Positions 1 through 8,779 of a stretch of 64,000 bases of DNA are shown here, in pieces. Numbering within the stretch: position 1 is the first letter of the stretch; each line of letters starts with the position of its first letter. The notes beneath the pieces were generated by a model. It saw nothing but the letters and a program-made list of their open reading frames with translations. It was not told where the DNA came from and did no database searches. The stretch is taken from assembly GCF_001758195.1 (NCBI RefSeq), contig NZ_MASR01000001.1:2232001-2296000 (forward strand), written 5' to 3'. The DNA comes from Pseudohongiella acticola (lineage in GTDB: Bacteria > Pseudomonadota > Gammaproteobacteria > Pseudomonadales > Pseudohongiellaceae). Both the position numbers and the translations under genes were made by a program.

Positions 1-118
1 TTACGTGCTGTTCGAAACCACTGGTGCTAACAACACCTTCACCGAAGCAGCTGATGTGTTCATCAAGCTGACAGGTGTTACTACCCTGCCGACTTTTGCT
101 GCCGACGTTGTAGCGTAA
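1..118 (+). CDS. C-terminal end of a probable RTX/hemolysin-type calcium-binding repeat protein (partial)
   Basis: Only the last 38 codons are present, read from base 2 to the TAA at 116-118. The residues (FETTGANNTFTEAADVFIKL, then a VTTLPTF stretch) resemble the acidic, Asn/Thr-rich tails of large secreted RTX-type or other calcium-binding surface proteins, which often end in a short hydrophobic segment such as this ADVVA. The protein starts outside the window, so domain structure and secretion signal cannot be judged. Two hairpins follow directly, so this is the last gene of its transcript. The family call rests on tail similarity only. Confidence 0.45.
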   Translation, partial: YVLFETTGANNTFTEAADVFIKLTGVTTLPTFAADVVA

Positions 119-131
119 GTCTTTCCATAAC

Positions 132-159
132 CAGAGACCTGCCTTCGGGCAGGGCTCTG
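132..159 (+). other. Hairpin with UUCG loop after the stop codon
   Basis: A 12-bp stem (CAGAGACCTGCC against GGCAGGGCTCTG, one A-G mismatch) closes a TTCG tetraloop 13 bases after the stop. It has no following T run, so it is more likely a 3'-end stabilising or processing structure than a terminator. A true terminator lies just downstream. Confidence 0.5.
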
Positions 160-170
160 AGGTGGAATAC

Positions 171-209
171 AAAAAGCCCTGTCTCTTTTACGAGAGGCAG
201 GGTTTTTTT
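171..209 (+). terminator. Rho-independent terminator
   Basis: A GC-rich stem (CCCTGTCTC against GAGAGGCAGGG, allowing one G-U pair) is preceded by an A run and followed by seven Ts. It ends the transcript of the partial gene on the left and separates it from sapC. Confidence 0.85.
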
Positions 210-339
210 ATGACAATACAATTCACGACAGCGGCATGCTGTCATCCCGTCCAGGAACAACAGGTTCAGCTGTGCAGGTATGCATCAAACGGGTTAACAT
301 CAACAAATACAGTTTAAACAGACAAATTCAGGAGACGTT

Positions 340-1155
340 ATGAGTTCATGGGTCGCGGTATCGCGCACTGAGCACGCAAACAGTCACTGGCGCGCCCGCA
401 AGGGTTATGAACATGCCGCCGATCACCAGGTGTTACCGATTCTGTTCACCGAGCTGGCAAAGCTTGTGCCCCATTACGTGCTGGGTTTTATAAAACGTGA
501 AGACGATTCATTTCAGGCCGTGGCACTGGTCGGCCTCGGTGGTCCCCGTAACGTTTATGTCACGTCGGATTCGCTCTGGTTGTGCGATTATGTGCCCGCC
601 GCCATCCGGGGATATCCATTTTCGTTCCAGTACGATCCTGAGGGCAAAGCCGTTCTCTGTGTCCGTGAGGATCATCTGTCTGACGATAAAGACCTTCCGC
701 GCATTTTCACAGACGATGGCAAACTGGACCAACTGGCAGCCGAGACGCTGGATTTTATCAACAAATGTGAAGGCAGCCGCATACAGACCGACAAGGCAAC
801 AGCCGACCTTGCTGCTGCCGGCGTGATTGAGTCCTGGCCGATTTCCATCGGGCGCGGAGAGGGCCAGGAACCTCTGAAAATCAGTGGCCTTCATCGCATC
901 AATGAAGAGGCGCTCAACAAACTGGAGGCGGAACCGTTCGCGCAAATGAGAATGTCGGGCGCCTTGCCGCTAGCTTATGCGCAGTTGTTATCAATGGCAC
1001 AAATGGCGCAATTGACCAACCGTGCCGAATACCTGGCCAAGGCCAAACAGGGGACTGCGGACGCTGACCTGAGTGGACTGTTCAGCAACGAAGACTCCGG
1101 TTCGCTGAACTTCGACGCTTTCGAAACATTGAACGACAACACGGAAAGCAAATGA
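340..1155 (+). CDS. SapC family protein
   Basis: The 271-residue product matches the SapC family: an N-terminal block with HWRARKGYEHAADHQVLPI, then a central FQYDPEGKAVLCV strand region and the segment with LPRIFTDDGK. The family is named after a gene next to the S-layer protein gene of Campylobacter, but its biochemical role is not established. No signal peptide or membrane segment is visible, so the protein is probably cytoplasmic. AGGAG lies a few bases before the ATG. The stop overlaps the ATG of the next gene by four bases, so the two are translationally coupled. The neighbouring surface-protein tail fits a surface-layer connection, but this is only association. Confidence 0.8.
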   Translation: MSSWVAVSRTEHANSHWRARKGYEHAADHQVLPILFTELAKLVPHYVLGFIKREDDSFQAVALVGLGGPRNVYVTSDSLWLCDYVPAAIRGYPFSFQYDPEGKAVLCVREDHLSDDKDLPRIFTDDGKLDQLAAETLDFINKCEGSRIQTDKATADLAAAGVIESWPISIGRGEGQEPLKISGLHRINEEALNKLEAEPFAQMRMSGALPLAYAQLLSMAQMAQLTNRAEYLAKAKQGTADADLSGLFSNEDSGSLNFDAFETLNDNTESK

Positions 1156-1829
1156 GCAACAAAGCCGGCGACACCAGCTACCCTGTCAGCAAGCAGTTCA
1201 ACATGCACTTCAGCCCTTATGAAGACAGGCTGATTGTGCGTGCCCAGCGCAGCGATGGCAGCGATGTCTATATGCTGCTGACACGGCGCATGGTGATGCT
1301 GATACTGCAGCAGATGCTGGCAAAATTGCCGGAGCTGACCGGCCTTGAAAAAACGCCGGCGGTATATTGGCAGGAAGTATTGCAGATGGCGCATCAGGAG
1401 GCGATGGAGGCGAAAGCCTCGGCTGACAAGGTGCTGGCAGACAAGGCGTTGACAGAGGAGAAAGACCAGAAGCAGGCGCCCGGCGCGGACGAAGCTCAAC
1501 CCGCGACACAGGACACAAACGCTGAGCCAGAGTCGGCGTCCCCGGCAGCGGAGAATCTGTACCTGGCCACTGAACTGATGGTGCAAACCGGTGAAGAGCG
1601 ACTAACCCTGGCGTTTAAAGGCCTGCCCATGCCCGAGGCGATGGTTGAGCCCAGTCCTTATCTGCCCATTTTTGCCATACCGCTGGAAGTTGATAATGTG
1701 CACCAGTTGATAGAGCTGCTGATCAACAAGTGTCAGCAAGCGCAATGGCATCTGCCGTTGGAATTGCCGTGGATCGACGCCCCAAATGAGGGCGAAGGCA
1801 ACAAAAAGTATTCGCTGCGTCAGCATTAA
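1152..1829 (+). CDS. Hypothetical protein coupled to SapC
   Basis: I do not recognise this 225-residue protein. It starts inside the sapC stop (ATGA overlap), which argues for a shared function. It has two probably folded parts: residues 1-90, containing MHFSPYEDRLIVRAQRSDGS and a helix LMLTRR-like region, and residues 135-215, ending near LELPWIDAP. Between them lies a charged Ala/Glu/Lys/Gln-rich linker (about residues 90-135) of low complexity. There is no signal peptide and no membrane segment. A regulatory or assembly partner of SapC is possible, but nothing in the sequence proves it. Confidence 0.7.
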   Translation: MSNKAGDTSYPVSKQFNMHFSPYEDRLIVRAQRSDGSDVYMLLTRRMVMLILQQMLAKLPELTGLEKTPAVYWQEVLQMAHQEAMEAKASADKVLADKALTEEKDQKQAPGADEAQPATQDTNAEPESASPAAENLYLATELMVQTGEERLTLAFKGLPMPEAMVEPSPYLPIFAIPLEVDNVHQLIELLINKCQQAQWHLPLELPWIDAPNEGEGNKKYSLRQH

Positions 1830-1847
1830 AACCAGCTGTCAGTGTAA

Positions 1848-1876
1848 TAGCCCATCCTGCGCGGACGGTGTATAAT
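1848..1876 (+). promoter_or_regulatory. Possible sigma-70 promoter for the cytochrome genes
   Basis: A perfect TATAAT at 1871-1876 lies about 100 bases before the first cytochrome gene. No good -35 hexamer sits at the right distance, so the call rests on the -10 alone. Confidence 0.35.
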
Positions 1877-1973
1877 GGGTCCGTTTCTGAATTACCGCAC
1901 CCCGTCGAAAGTATTCTGCAGTAAAGGGTGTCTAGTAACAGAGTCTAGTCTTTTCCAAGCCAGGAGTTAAAGA

Positions 1974-2417
1974 ATGTTGAGCAACGGTTTTAAATCCCGT
2001 GTAGTTAAACTCGGCCTGTTGGTTCTGAGCATCGGCATTGCCGGCTCTGTCTGGGCCCAGTCCACCCGCGATCAGCAGATCGCCGAGCGCCTGCAACCTG
2101 CCGGCTCTGTATGTCTGGCTGGTGAAGATTGCGCCTCAGGTGGTGCCACCGTGGCGGCGAGTGCAGCCAACGCGGTATTCAGTGCTGAAGCCACCTATGA
2201 TCAGTATTGTGCAATGTGCCACAACACGGGCATGGCGGGTGCACCCGAGCGCAGCAATGCCGCCCATTGGGACACTCGCATTGCTGATGCCGGCCTGGAC
2301 ACACTGGTTACCAACGCCATCAACGGCATTAACGCGATGCCGCCACGTGGCATGTGTGCAACCTGTTCGGATGACCAGATCGCTGAGTTGGTCGATTATC
2401 TGTCGGGCAACGAGTAG
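1974..2417 (+). CDS. Cytochrome c5-like monoheme protein (first of a tandem pair)
   Basis: A 147-residue exported c-type cytochrome. Residues 1-29 form a signal peptide (basic start, hydrophobic core, VWAQ end). Haem is attached at CAMCH (79-83), and Met122 in the AMPPRGM segment is the likely axial ligand. Cys128 and Cys131 in MCATCS form the extra pair typical of cytochrome c5. Two further cysteines (47 and 53) before the haem domain are unusual and could form a second disulfide. It probably carries electrons in the periplasm to a terminal oxidase. AGGAG sits about nine bases before the ATG. Confidence 0.9.
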   Translation: MLSNGFKSRVVKLGLLVLSIGIAGSVWAQSTRDQQIAERLQPAGSVCLAGEDCASGGATVAASAANAVFSAEATYDQYCAMCHNTGMAGAPERSNAAHWDTRIADAGLDTLVTNAINGINAMPPRGMCATCSDDQIAELVDYLSGNE

Positions 2418-2513
2418 CAAATGCTGCCTGTTAATCTGCAGTTAAGCTTGACTGGCAGATAATGGTTTTAAAACCGCAGTACTTTTATAATGCGCGACGT
2501 GAGGGATATTAAC

Positions 2514-2885
2514 GTGAAATTGAAGAACCTTGTAAAAACCGGTGTTGCTCTGTCAGGCCTGATCCTGGCGTCTGTTGTGTCTGTAGGCGGTGTATCGGCG
2601 GATCAGCCGTCCATGACACTGGCGCAGGTTTCAGAAGATTTCAGCGCTGAGCGCACTTATCAGCAAAGCTGTGCGGCTTGCCATAACAGTGGTGCTGCCG
2701 GTGCGCCAAAATTTGGCAACGCTGACGACTGGTCAGCACGTGCTGAAAAAGGCAAAGAAACACTGTACGAAAGCACCATCAATGGTTACAACAACATCAT
2801 GCCGCCAAAAGGCATGTGTTTTACCTGCTCTGATGACGAGCTGAAAGCAGTGGTTGATTACATCCTGGCTGAAAGCGTCGAGTAA
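2514..2885 (+). CDS. Cytochrome c5-like monoheme protein (second of the pair)
   Basis: A 123-residue exported c5-type cytochrome. I place the start at GTG 2514 because it gives a compact signal peptide (MKLKNLVKTG onward, cleavage near VSAD) with GAGGG eight bases upstream; the ATG at 2490 would add eight residues ahead of it. Haem binds at CAACH (53-57), Met97 in IMPPKG is the likely ligand, and Cys102/Cys105 form the c5 disulfide. It is similar to the preceding gene across the haem domain, so the two arose by tandem duplication, but it lacks the extra cysteine pair. A terminator follows. Confidence 0.9.
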   Translation: MKLKNLVKTGVALSGLILASVVSVGGVSADQPSMTLAQVSEDFSAERTYQQSCAACHNSGAAGAPKFGNADDWSARAEKGKETLYESTINGYNNIMPPKGMCFTCSDDELKAVVDYILAESVE

Positions 2886-2900
2886 TCAGACGCTGATGTC

Positions 2901-2928
2901 AAAAAAGGGCGCTTAGGCGCCCTTTTTT
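2901..2928 (+). terminator. Rho-independent terminator after the cytochrome pair
   Basis: Six As, a perfect GGGCGC-TTAG-GCGCCC hairpin and six Ts. The symmetrical A and T runs mean it could also work on the minus strand, for rep coming the other way. Confidence 0.92.
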
Positions 2929-2973
2929 ATTTCAATATTCCAACATTCCAACAGACAGCTGAAGAACGTAATT

Positions 2974-3033
2974 GGATAGTAAGGGGACGGAGGTTAGCTT
3001 TGCTACGCAAATCCCTCCGTCCCCTTACTATCC
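2974..3033. repeat. Palindromic element, copy 1 (GGGGACGGAGG family)
   Basis: Perfect 20-bp inverted arms: GGATAGTAAGGGGACGGAGG at 2974-2993 and its reverse complement at 3014-3033. The 20-base centre contains a second small stem, TTTGC-TAC-GCAAA. It lies between the convergent ends of the cytochrome gene and rep. The same core occurs near 9.08, 11.1 and 28.65 kb. In reverse complement the centre is nearly the same as that of copy 2. Confidence 0.9.
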
Positions 3034-3050
3034 GCAGTCCCCTATATCTG

Positions 3051-5096
3051 TCATCCGCCAAGTAGTTCACGCAACCCCGCCAGCGCATCCAGCCCTTTCT
3101 GTTTCTTCTGTTCCGGCGTACTGTCCCCACGCCCTTCCCACTGCAGGTTATCCTGCGGCAGCTCTTCCAGAAAGCGGCTGGGGGTGCAGCTGATCACTTC
3201 GCCAAACAGTTTGCGTTTCTTTGTCAGCGTGAACACCAGGCCGCGCTGGGCCCGTGTTATGCCGACGTAAGCCAGTCGACGTTCCTCTTCGATATCGTCG
3301 TTCTCGATGCTGTTGCGGTGTGGCAGCAGTTCTTCTTCCATGCCCATGATGAATACCCAGGGAAACTCCAGGCCTTTGGCGGCGTGCAAGGTCATCAGTT
3401 GCACCTGGTTTTCCACGGCATCGTCCTCCTGTCGCTCGAGCAGGTCGCGCAGGATCAGTTTATTAATGGCCGCTTCGATATTATCGGCTTCGCTGAGTGC
3501 ATCACTGTCTGAGTTTTCGGCAGCGCTGCGCAGACTTTTGGCCAGCGACTCCACCAGCATCTGAATATTGCCGATGGAGCGCTCGGCGGCATTGGGGGTG
3601 GCGCTATTCTGGTGCAGCCAGCCTTCATAATCGATGTCGCTGATCATCTCGCGGATGGCCTTGATCGGATCGTTTTGCTGGCAGTTGCGGGCCACGCCCT
3701 GCAGCCAGTGGCTGAAGCGTCGCAGTTTGTCAATCTGGGGTGGTGGCATCGTCTGTTCCAGCCCGATCTCGTCACAGGCGGCCATCAGGCTGACGCCCCG
3801 CTCATTGGCGTAGGTGCCCAGGGTCTCCAGTATCGAGGGACCAATCTTGCGACGTGGTGTGTTGATGATGCGCAGAAAGGCATTGTCATCGTCGGCGTTT
3901 ATCAGCAGCCGAAGGTAGGCCATGATGTCCTTGATCTCGGCGCGTGAGAAAAAGGAGGTGCCGCCGCTCAGCTGGTAGGGAATCTGATGCGCCTGCAATT
4001 TAATTTCCAGCAACCGGGCCTGATGGTTACCACGGTACAACACGGCAAAGTCACCGAACTTGAGCTGCTTGTGCACGCACAGGCTCAGGATTTCGGTGCA
4101 GATACGCTCGGCTTCGGTGTCCTGGTCAGACACAGCCAGTACTCGCATGGGTTCGCCCAGGCCGAGTTCACTCCACAGGCTTTTGTCGTAGATGTGCGGG
4201 TTGTTGGCGATCAGGGTATTGGCGGCCTGCAGAATGATATTACTGGAGCGGTAATTCTGCTCCAGTTTGATGACTTTCAGGTTGGGGTAATCGCTTTGTA
4301 ACTCCAGCATGTTCTCTGGCCGCGCGCCGCGCCAGGCATAGATGGACTGATCGTCGTCACCGACCACGGTCAAGCCGTTGCGTGGACCGACCAGTAGCTT
4401 TACCAGCAGGTACTGACTGGTGTTGGTGTCCTGGTACTCATCGACCAATAAATAGTGCACACGGTTCTGCCAGCGTTCGAGCACGGCGGGTTTGTCCTGA
4501 AACAGCGTGGCGGGTATCAGGATCAGGTCGTCGAAGTCGACCGCATTAAACGCGCGCAGGTGGCGCTGGTATTCCTCGTAAACGCGGGCGGCAAATACCG
4601 TCTCCGGGTCTTGCGCGCCGGCCAGTGCCTGCGGTGGCAGCAGCAGGTCATTTTTCCAGTCGGAGATCTGGTTCTGGATTGTGCGCAGACGGGCTTCGTC
4701 GACTTCCTGCTCCTTCAGCATCAGACTTTTTAACAGCGCCAGCGCATCCTGGCTGTCAAAGATGGAAAACCCGCTTTTCAGGCCGACATGCCTGAGTTCG
4801 TGCCGTATAATGGTGAGGCCCAGGTGATGGAAGGTGGCGATGGTCAGTCCTCGCGGACTGGCACCTTCAGCATTGCTGCGCAGCAATCGTCCAACACGCT
4901 CTTTCATCTCGCGCGCGGCTTTATTGGTAAAGGTGACGGCCACGATTTTATGGGCCGCGATGCCGCACTGATTGATCAGATAGGATATTTTTTGTGTAAT
5001 AACACTGGTTTTGCCACTGCCTGCGCCTGCCAGCACGAGCAGAGGCGAACCGATATATCGGACGGCTTCTTTCTGTCGGGGATTGAGTTTGTTCAC
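3051..5096 (-). CDS. rep: ATP-dependent DNA helicase Rep
   Basis: A 681-residue superfamily 1A 3'-to-5' helicase that helps replication forks past bound proteins. Walker A is AGAGSGKT at residues 23-30 and motif Ia is AVTFTNKAAREMKERVG. Walker B is in LVDEYQDTN, followed by VVGDDDQSIYAWRGA, and the late motifs are LMTLHAAKGLEFPWVF and RRLAYVGITRAQ. Length and motif spelling match Rep rather than UvrD (the TTF region reads IATFHHLGLTIIRHE, as in Rep). The gene stands alone on its strand and shares a 267-bp upstream region with the divergent GGDEF/EAL gene. Confidence 0.95.
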   Translation of the reverse strand: MNKLNPRQKEAVRYIGSPLLVLAGAGSGKTSVITQKISYLINQCGIAAHKIVAVTFTNKAAREMKERVGRLLRSNAEGASPRGLTIATFHHLGLTIIRHELRHVGLKSGFSIFDSQDALALLKSLMLKEQEVDEARLRTIQNQISDWKNDLLLPPQALAGAQDPETVFAARVYEEYQRHLRAFNAVDFDDLILIPATLFQDKPAVLERWQNRVHYLLVDEYQDTNTSQYLLVKLLVGPRNGLTVVGDDDQSIYAWRGARPENMLELQSDYPNLKVIKLEQNYRSSNIILQAANTLIANNPHIYDKSLWSELGLGEPMRVLAVSDQDTEAERICTEILSLCVHKQLKFGDFAVLYRGNHQARLLEIKLQAHQIPYQLSGGTSFFSRAEIKDIMAYLRLLINADDDNAFLRIINTPRRKIGPSILETLGTYANERGVSLMAACDEIGLEQTMPPPQIDKLRRFSHWLQGVARNCQQNDPIKAIREMISDIDYEGWLHQNSATPNAAERSIGNIQMLVESLAKSLRSAAENSDSDALSEADNIEAAINKLILRDLLERQEDDAVENQVQLMTLHAAKGLEFPWVFIMGMEEELLPHRNSIENDDIEEERRLAYVGITRAQRGLVFTLTKKRKLFGEVISCTPSRFLEELPQDNLQWEGRGDSTPEQKKQKGLDALAGLRELLGG

Positions 5097-5252
5097 AAGC
5101 GGGACTTTTTCCTGAGCAAGGGCGCTGAGTCATGGCGGTGCAACGGCCGCGTAGTATACCTTAAGCAGACAGCGACAACCCAGACGCCCACTACGAGCTA
5201 GAATAAATGCCGGATCAGATAAAAACGTGATGAATTCACAGCGGAAGTTGAT

Positions 5253-5274
5253 AAATGTGAGCTGTATCACCCTT
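5253..5274. promoter_or_regulatory. CRP/Vfr-like binding site
   Basis: AAATGTGAGCTGTATCACCC with two more Ts matches the CRP consensus TGTGA-N6-TCACA at nine of ten core positions, with AAA before it as in the full consensus. It sits about 100 bases upstream of the GGDEF/EAL start and about 160 bases from the rep start. Catabolite or Vfr-type control of one of them is inferred only. Confidence 0.5.
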
Positions 5275-5363
5275 ATTTTTGAAAGTTTATGCGTAACTGG
5301 CCGATAGCAGAAATTGGAGTAGTCCCTTGAGGGATAGTATGACGCAAAATCGGGAGCTGCGCA

Positions 5364-7079
5364 GTGCGTATATTGTTAATTTCTGAGCAGGACGGTGACC
5401 ACAGTCTGGTCGAGCGCCTGCTGCACGGCATCACGGATATTCCCAGCGAGCTGGTGAGTTGCCCGATAGATCCGCGTGCGTTGGCAGAGCGTGATCTTGG
5501 CCGCTACCACCTGCTGCTGTGGGGCATGGTGTCCGATGTACAGATTGCTGCACGCCTGCTGATTGAATTCAACCGCCAGCAGATCACGCTGCCGCTGATG
5601 GTATTGACCGACAAGGTTGCCAACAGTAGCAATCGGCAGCAGACCTCGCTTAATGACTTTGATGTAATGTCCCGCGACTCCCTGAGTGTGCCACTGATGC
5701 GCAGTGCCCTGATGCATTTTGGTGCCCGGCGTCAGGCGTCGGGATCAATGCCGGCGCGCGTACCGGATCCGTTGACGGGTTTGAGCAACCGACAGCACCT
5801 GCGCGAACAACTGGCGACCGTCCTGGCGGATAAAGCCGAAGCGGCCTGTGTCGCCTTGTTACTGATTGATGTCGATCAGTTCAAGAAAGTAAATGTCTCC
5901 TACGGGCAGGGTGCCGGTGATGCACTCATACAGCTGATAGCCGAGCGCATTCAGTCCTGCCTGGCGCCAACACAGCGATTGGCACGAATCGGTGGCAATG
6001 AGTTTGCAGTGGTTTTCCAGAATACAGTGGGTTCGATAGATGCCGAGGCAACCCTGCGCACAGATGCTATTTTGCAGGCCATGAACAAACCGTTTCCGCT
6101 GGCCCGGCATGCGGTGAAAATGCATGTCAGTCTGGGTCTGGCAATCAAGGATGCCGGCATCATGACCGTCGATAACCTGTTTGCGCACGCGGACATGGCA
6201 ATGCGCGTGGCCAAGCTGGACAAAGGCAATACCTGCAAGCTGTATACCCGTGATATGACCGATTCGGCGCAGCACGAGCTTAAACTGGAGTCGGAGATCC
6301 GGCGCAGCCTGCGCAAAGAAGATTTTGTCCTGCATTTTCAGCCACGCATTGATATCTGTCGCGATCGCATCATTGGTGTCGAGGCGCTGGTGCGGTGGCA
6401 GCACCCGGTGCGGGGCCTGTTACCGCCGGGAGAATTTATCCGGGTGGCGGAGGAAAGTGGGTTGATCGTGCCGATGGGGTACTGGATTATCCATGCTGCG
6501 TGCAAGTACCTGAATGAGTTATCGTCCAAAGGGTACGATCATATCCAGATAGCGGTGAACGTGGCGTTCAAGCAGTTTCAGGACAGCAATTTTGTCCGCA
6601 CCGTGGCCAACATCATTCGCAAGCATAATATCGAGCCGGGCAGACTGGAATTCGAACTGACGGAAACCACAATGATGGTTGAGGGCAGCGCTGTAGACCA
6701 GAGTCTGCGCCAGCTTAGTGAACTGGGCATTGCGATTTCGCTGGATGATTTTGGTACCGGTTATTCGTCATTTGCGCATATTCAGCGTCTGCCGATCTCG
6801 GCCTTGAAGATAGACCGCTCCTTTGTCAGCGGTGTACAGAAAAATCTGGACGACGCCACCATCGTCAAAGCCATGATTAACCTGGCTCATAGCCTGAACA
6901 TGGAAGTGATTGCCGAGGGCGCAGAAACGGTTGAGCAGGTCGATTTCCTGCGTGAACATGAGTGTGACCAGGTGCAGGGTTATTATTTCAGCCGTCCCAT
7001 CAGTTACGACGATTTTCTTGTGTTGCTGGCGATGGAGCGCGAACGTGGTTTTGAGTCCGTTCTAGCCGCTGCCACATAA
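5364..7079 (+). CDS. GGDEF/EAL protein, probable cyclic-di-GMP phosphodiesterase
   Basis: A 571-residue cytoplasmic protein with three parts. Residues 1-118 form a receiver-like domain (begins RILLISEQDGD) without a clear phosphoacceptor pattern. Residues 130-300 form a GGDEF domain, and about 310-560 an EAL domain. The cyclase signature reads GGNEF (residues 210-214), so synthesis activity is doubtful. The EAL side looks intact: EAL at 340-342, ELTETTMM, DDFGTGYSS, KIDRSFV and AEGAETVEQ. The degenerate GGDEF may act as a GTP sensor. GTG at 5364 has GGGAG seven bases upstream. Motility genes motAB lie elsewhere in this window and are plausible targets. Confidence 0.9.
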   Translation: MRILLISEQDGDHSLVERLLHGITDIPSELVSCPIDPRALAERDLGRYHLLLWGMVSDVQIAARLLIEFNRQQITLPLMVLTDKVANSSNRQQTSLNDFDVMSRDSLSVPLMRSALMHFGARRQASGSMPARVPDPLTGLSNRQHLREQLATVLADKAEAACVALLLIDVDQFKKVNVSYGQGAGDALIQLIAERIQSCLAPTQRLARIGGNEFAVVFQNTVGSIDAEATLRTDAILQAMNKPFPLARHAVKMHVSLGLAIKDAGIMTVDNLFAHADMAMRVAKLDKGNTCKLYTRDMTDSAQHELKLESEIRRSLRKEDFVLHFQPRIDICRDRIIGVEALVRWQHPVRGLLPPGEFIRVAEESGLIVPMGYWIIHAACKYLNELSSKGYDHIQIAVNVAFKQFQDSNFVRTVANIIRKHNIEPGRLEFELTETTMMVEGSAVDQSLRQLSELGIAISLDDFGTGYSSFAHIQRLPISALKIDRSFVSGVQKNLDDATIVKAMINLAHSLNMEVIAEGAETVEQVDFLREHECDQVQGYYFSRPISYDDFLVLLAMERERGFESVLAAAT

Positions 7080-7243
7080 GCCGTCTGCTGTTCCTCCAGA
7101 TTCTACCTCCTGTTTTTTTGTGCAATTCCTCCCGTGCTGAACTACAACACCTGACAGGGTGTTAATTAATCGTCCGTGTCTGGACCCCTCATCGTGTCTA
7201 CAGGGAACCGATTCGAATAAAGCAGTCATCAGGGAGGATGAGT

Positions 7244-8779
7244 GTGTCGCTGGCAGTGGTATATACCCGCGCCAATCAGGGCGTTGATTCGCCCTTGGTG
7301 ACGGTGGAAACGCATCTGTCGAACGGGCTGCCGGCCTTGTCGATGGTGGGTCTGCCGGAAACCGCGGTCAGGGAAAGCCGGGAGCGGGTGCGCAGTGCCA
7401 TCCTGAACGCAGGGCTGGAGTTCCCGGCGCGGCGCATCACCATTAACATGGCACCGGCCGGCGTGCCCAAAAGCGGTGGTCGTTATGATCTGGCCATTGC
7501 CCTGAGTATTCTGGCGGCATCCGAACAACTCCCAAAAGCAAAACTGGCGACCACAGAGGTTCTGGGTGAACTGGCCCTGGCAGGTGATGTTCGCGGCGTG
7601 CAGGGTGTGCTGCCGGCAGTGATCGCGGCACGCGATGCCGGGCGCAGTCTGATGGTGCCAGCTGCCAATACCGATGAGGCCACGCTGGTCGTCGGTGCCA
7701 CCACCTTCGCTGTGACAACCCTGCAGCAAGCCTGCCAGCATTTTGTTGACCAGCCTCTGGACGAATTGGTGCATTCGCGCAATACAGCGCAAGCTGACGC
7801 CTGCCCGTCACCCGTCGACATGGCCGATATTCGGGGCCAGCACCTGGCCAAACGGGCGCTGCTGATTGCGGCGGCGGGTGCGCACAATATGCTGATGGTG
7901 GGCCCGCCCGGCACCGGCAAAACGCTGCTGGCCAATACTCTGCCCGGTTTGCTGCCGACGCTGAGCGAGGCCCACGCGCTGGCGTCCGCCTCCATCCGGT
8001 CGGTGGCAGGGCAACCTCTGAATGCCGGGCAATGGGCGGTACCGCCCTTTCGTGCGCCTCATCATAGTGCCAGTGGTGTCGCCATGGTGGGCGGCGGGCG
8101 TCATCTGACTCCCGGTGAGGTGACGCTGGCGCATGCCGGCGTGCTGTTCCTGGACGAACTGACGGAGTTCAAGCGCCATGTGCTGGAATGTCTGCGTGAG
8201 CCGCTGGAGTCGGGTACGGTCACTATCGCCCGGGCCGATTATCGGGTGACATTTCCGGCCCGCTTTCAATTGATTGCAGCGATGAACCCATGTCCGTGTG
8301 GTTATCATGGTGACAGTCAGGGTCAGTGCCGTTGCACACCCGAACGAATTGCGCGGTACCTGGAAAAAATTTCAGGGCCTTTGCTGGACCGGATTGATCT
8401 GCATGTGGAGGTGCCACGGCTGGACTATCGTGAGCTGATGGGATCGGAACCAGTTGACGATCTGGCGTCAGGCAGCGCTGCATTGCGCGAACGGGTGGTG
8501 TCAGCGCGTGAACGCCAGCTTGTGCGGGCAGGTGTGCTGAACAGCAGACTGACAGCTGCGCAGCTGGAGTCGGTGTGTGCTCTGAACAAGGACAGCGATG
8601 CCCTGTTGCAGCAGATTGTTGAGCGCCTGCGCTTGTCTGCCCGCGCCTGTCATCGGCTGATCAAGCTGGCGCGCACCATCGCCGATCTGGAATCGAGCCC
8701 GGACATCTGTCCAAAGCATCTGGCGGAAGCCGCAAGCTATCGGGGTATCAGCGCCTTAAGTGTGCTTCCAGCGCTATAA
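7244..8779 (+). CDS. comM: ComM-type AAA+ branch-migration helicase (YifB family)
   Basis: A 511-residue Mg-chelatase-like AAA+ protein that, in naturally competent bacteria, drives branch migration during integration of incoming DNA. An N-terminal Lon-like fold (residues 1-170, with GLPETAVRESRERVRSA) precedes the ATPase, which has Walker A GPPGTGKT, Walker B VLFLDELTEF and the cysteine-rich segment MNPCPCGYHG. I choose GTG 7244 over ATG 7238: AGGGAGG ends directly against the ATG but is well spaced from the GTG, and the product then starts MSLAVVYTRA like other ComM proteins. The 3' end overlaps convergent ubiK by 32 bases. Confidence 0.92.
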   Translation: MSLAVVYTRANQGVDSPLVTVETHLSNGLPALSMVGLPETAVRESRERVRSAILNAGLEFPARRITINMAPAGVPKSGGRYDLAIALSILAASEQLPKAKLATTEVLGELALAGDVRGVQGVLPAVIAARDAGRSLMVPAANTDEATLVVGATTFAVTTLQQACQHFVDQPLDELVHSRNTAQADACPSPVDMADIRGQHLAKRALLIAAAGAHNMLMVGPPGTGKTLLANTLPGLLPTLSEAHALASASIRSVAGQPLNAGQWAVPPFRAPHHSASGVAMVGGGRHLTPGEVTLAHAGVLFLDELTEFKRHVLECLREPLESGTVTIARADYRVTFPARFQLIAAMNPCPCGYHGDSQGQCRCTPERIARYLEKISGPLLDRIDLHVEVPRLDYRELMGSEPVDDLASGSAALRERVVSARERQLVRAGVLNSRLTAAQLESVCALNKDSDALLQQIVERLRLSARACHRLIKLARTIADLESSPDICPKHLAEAASYRGISALSVLPAL

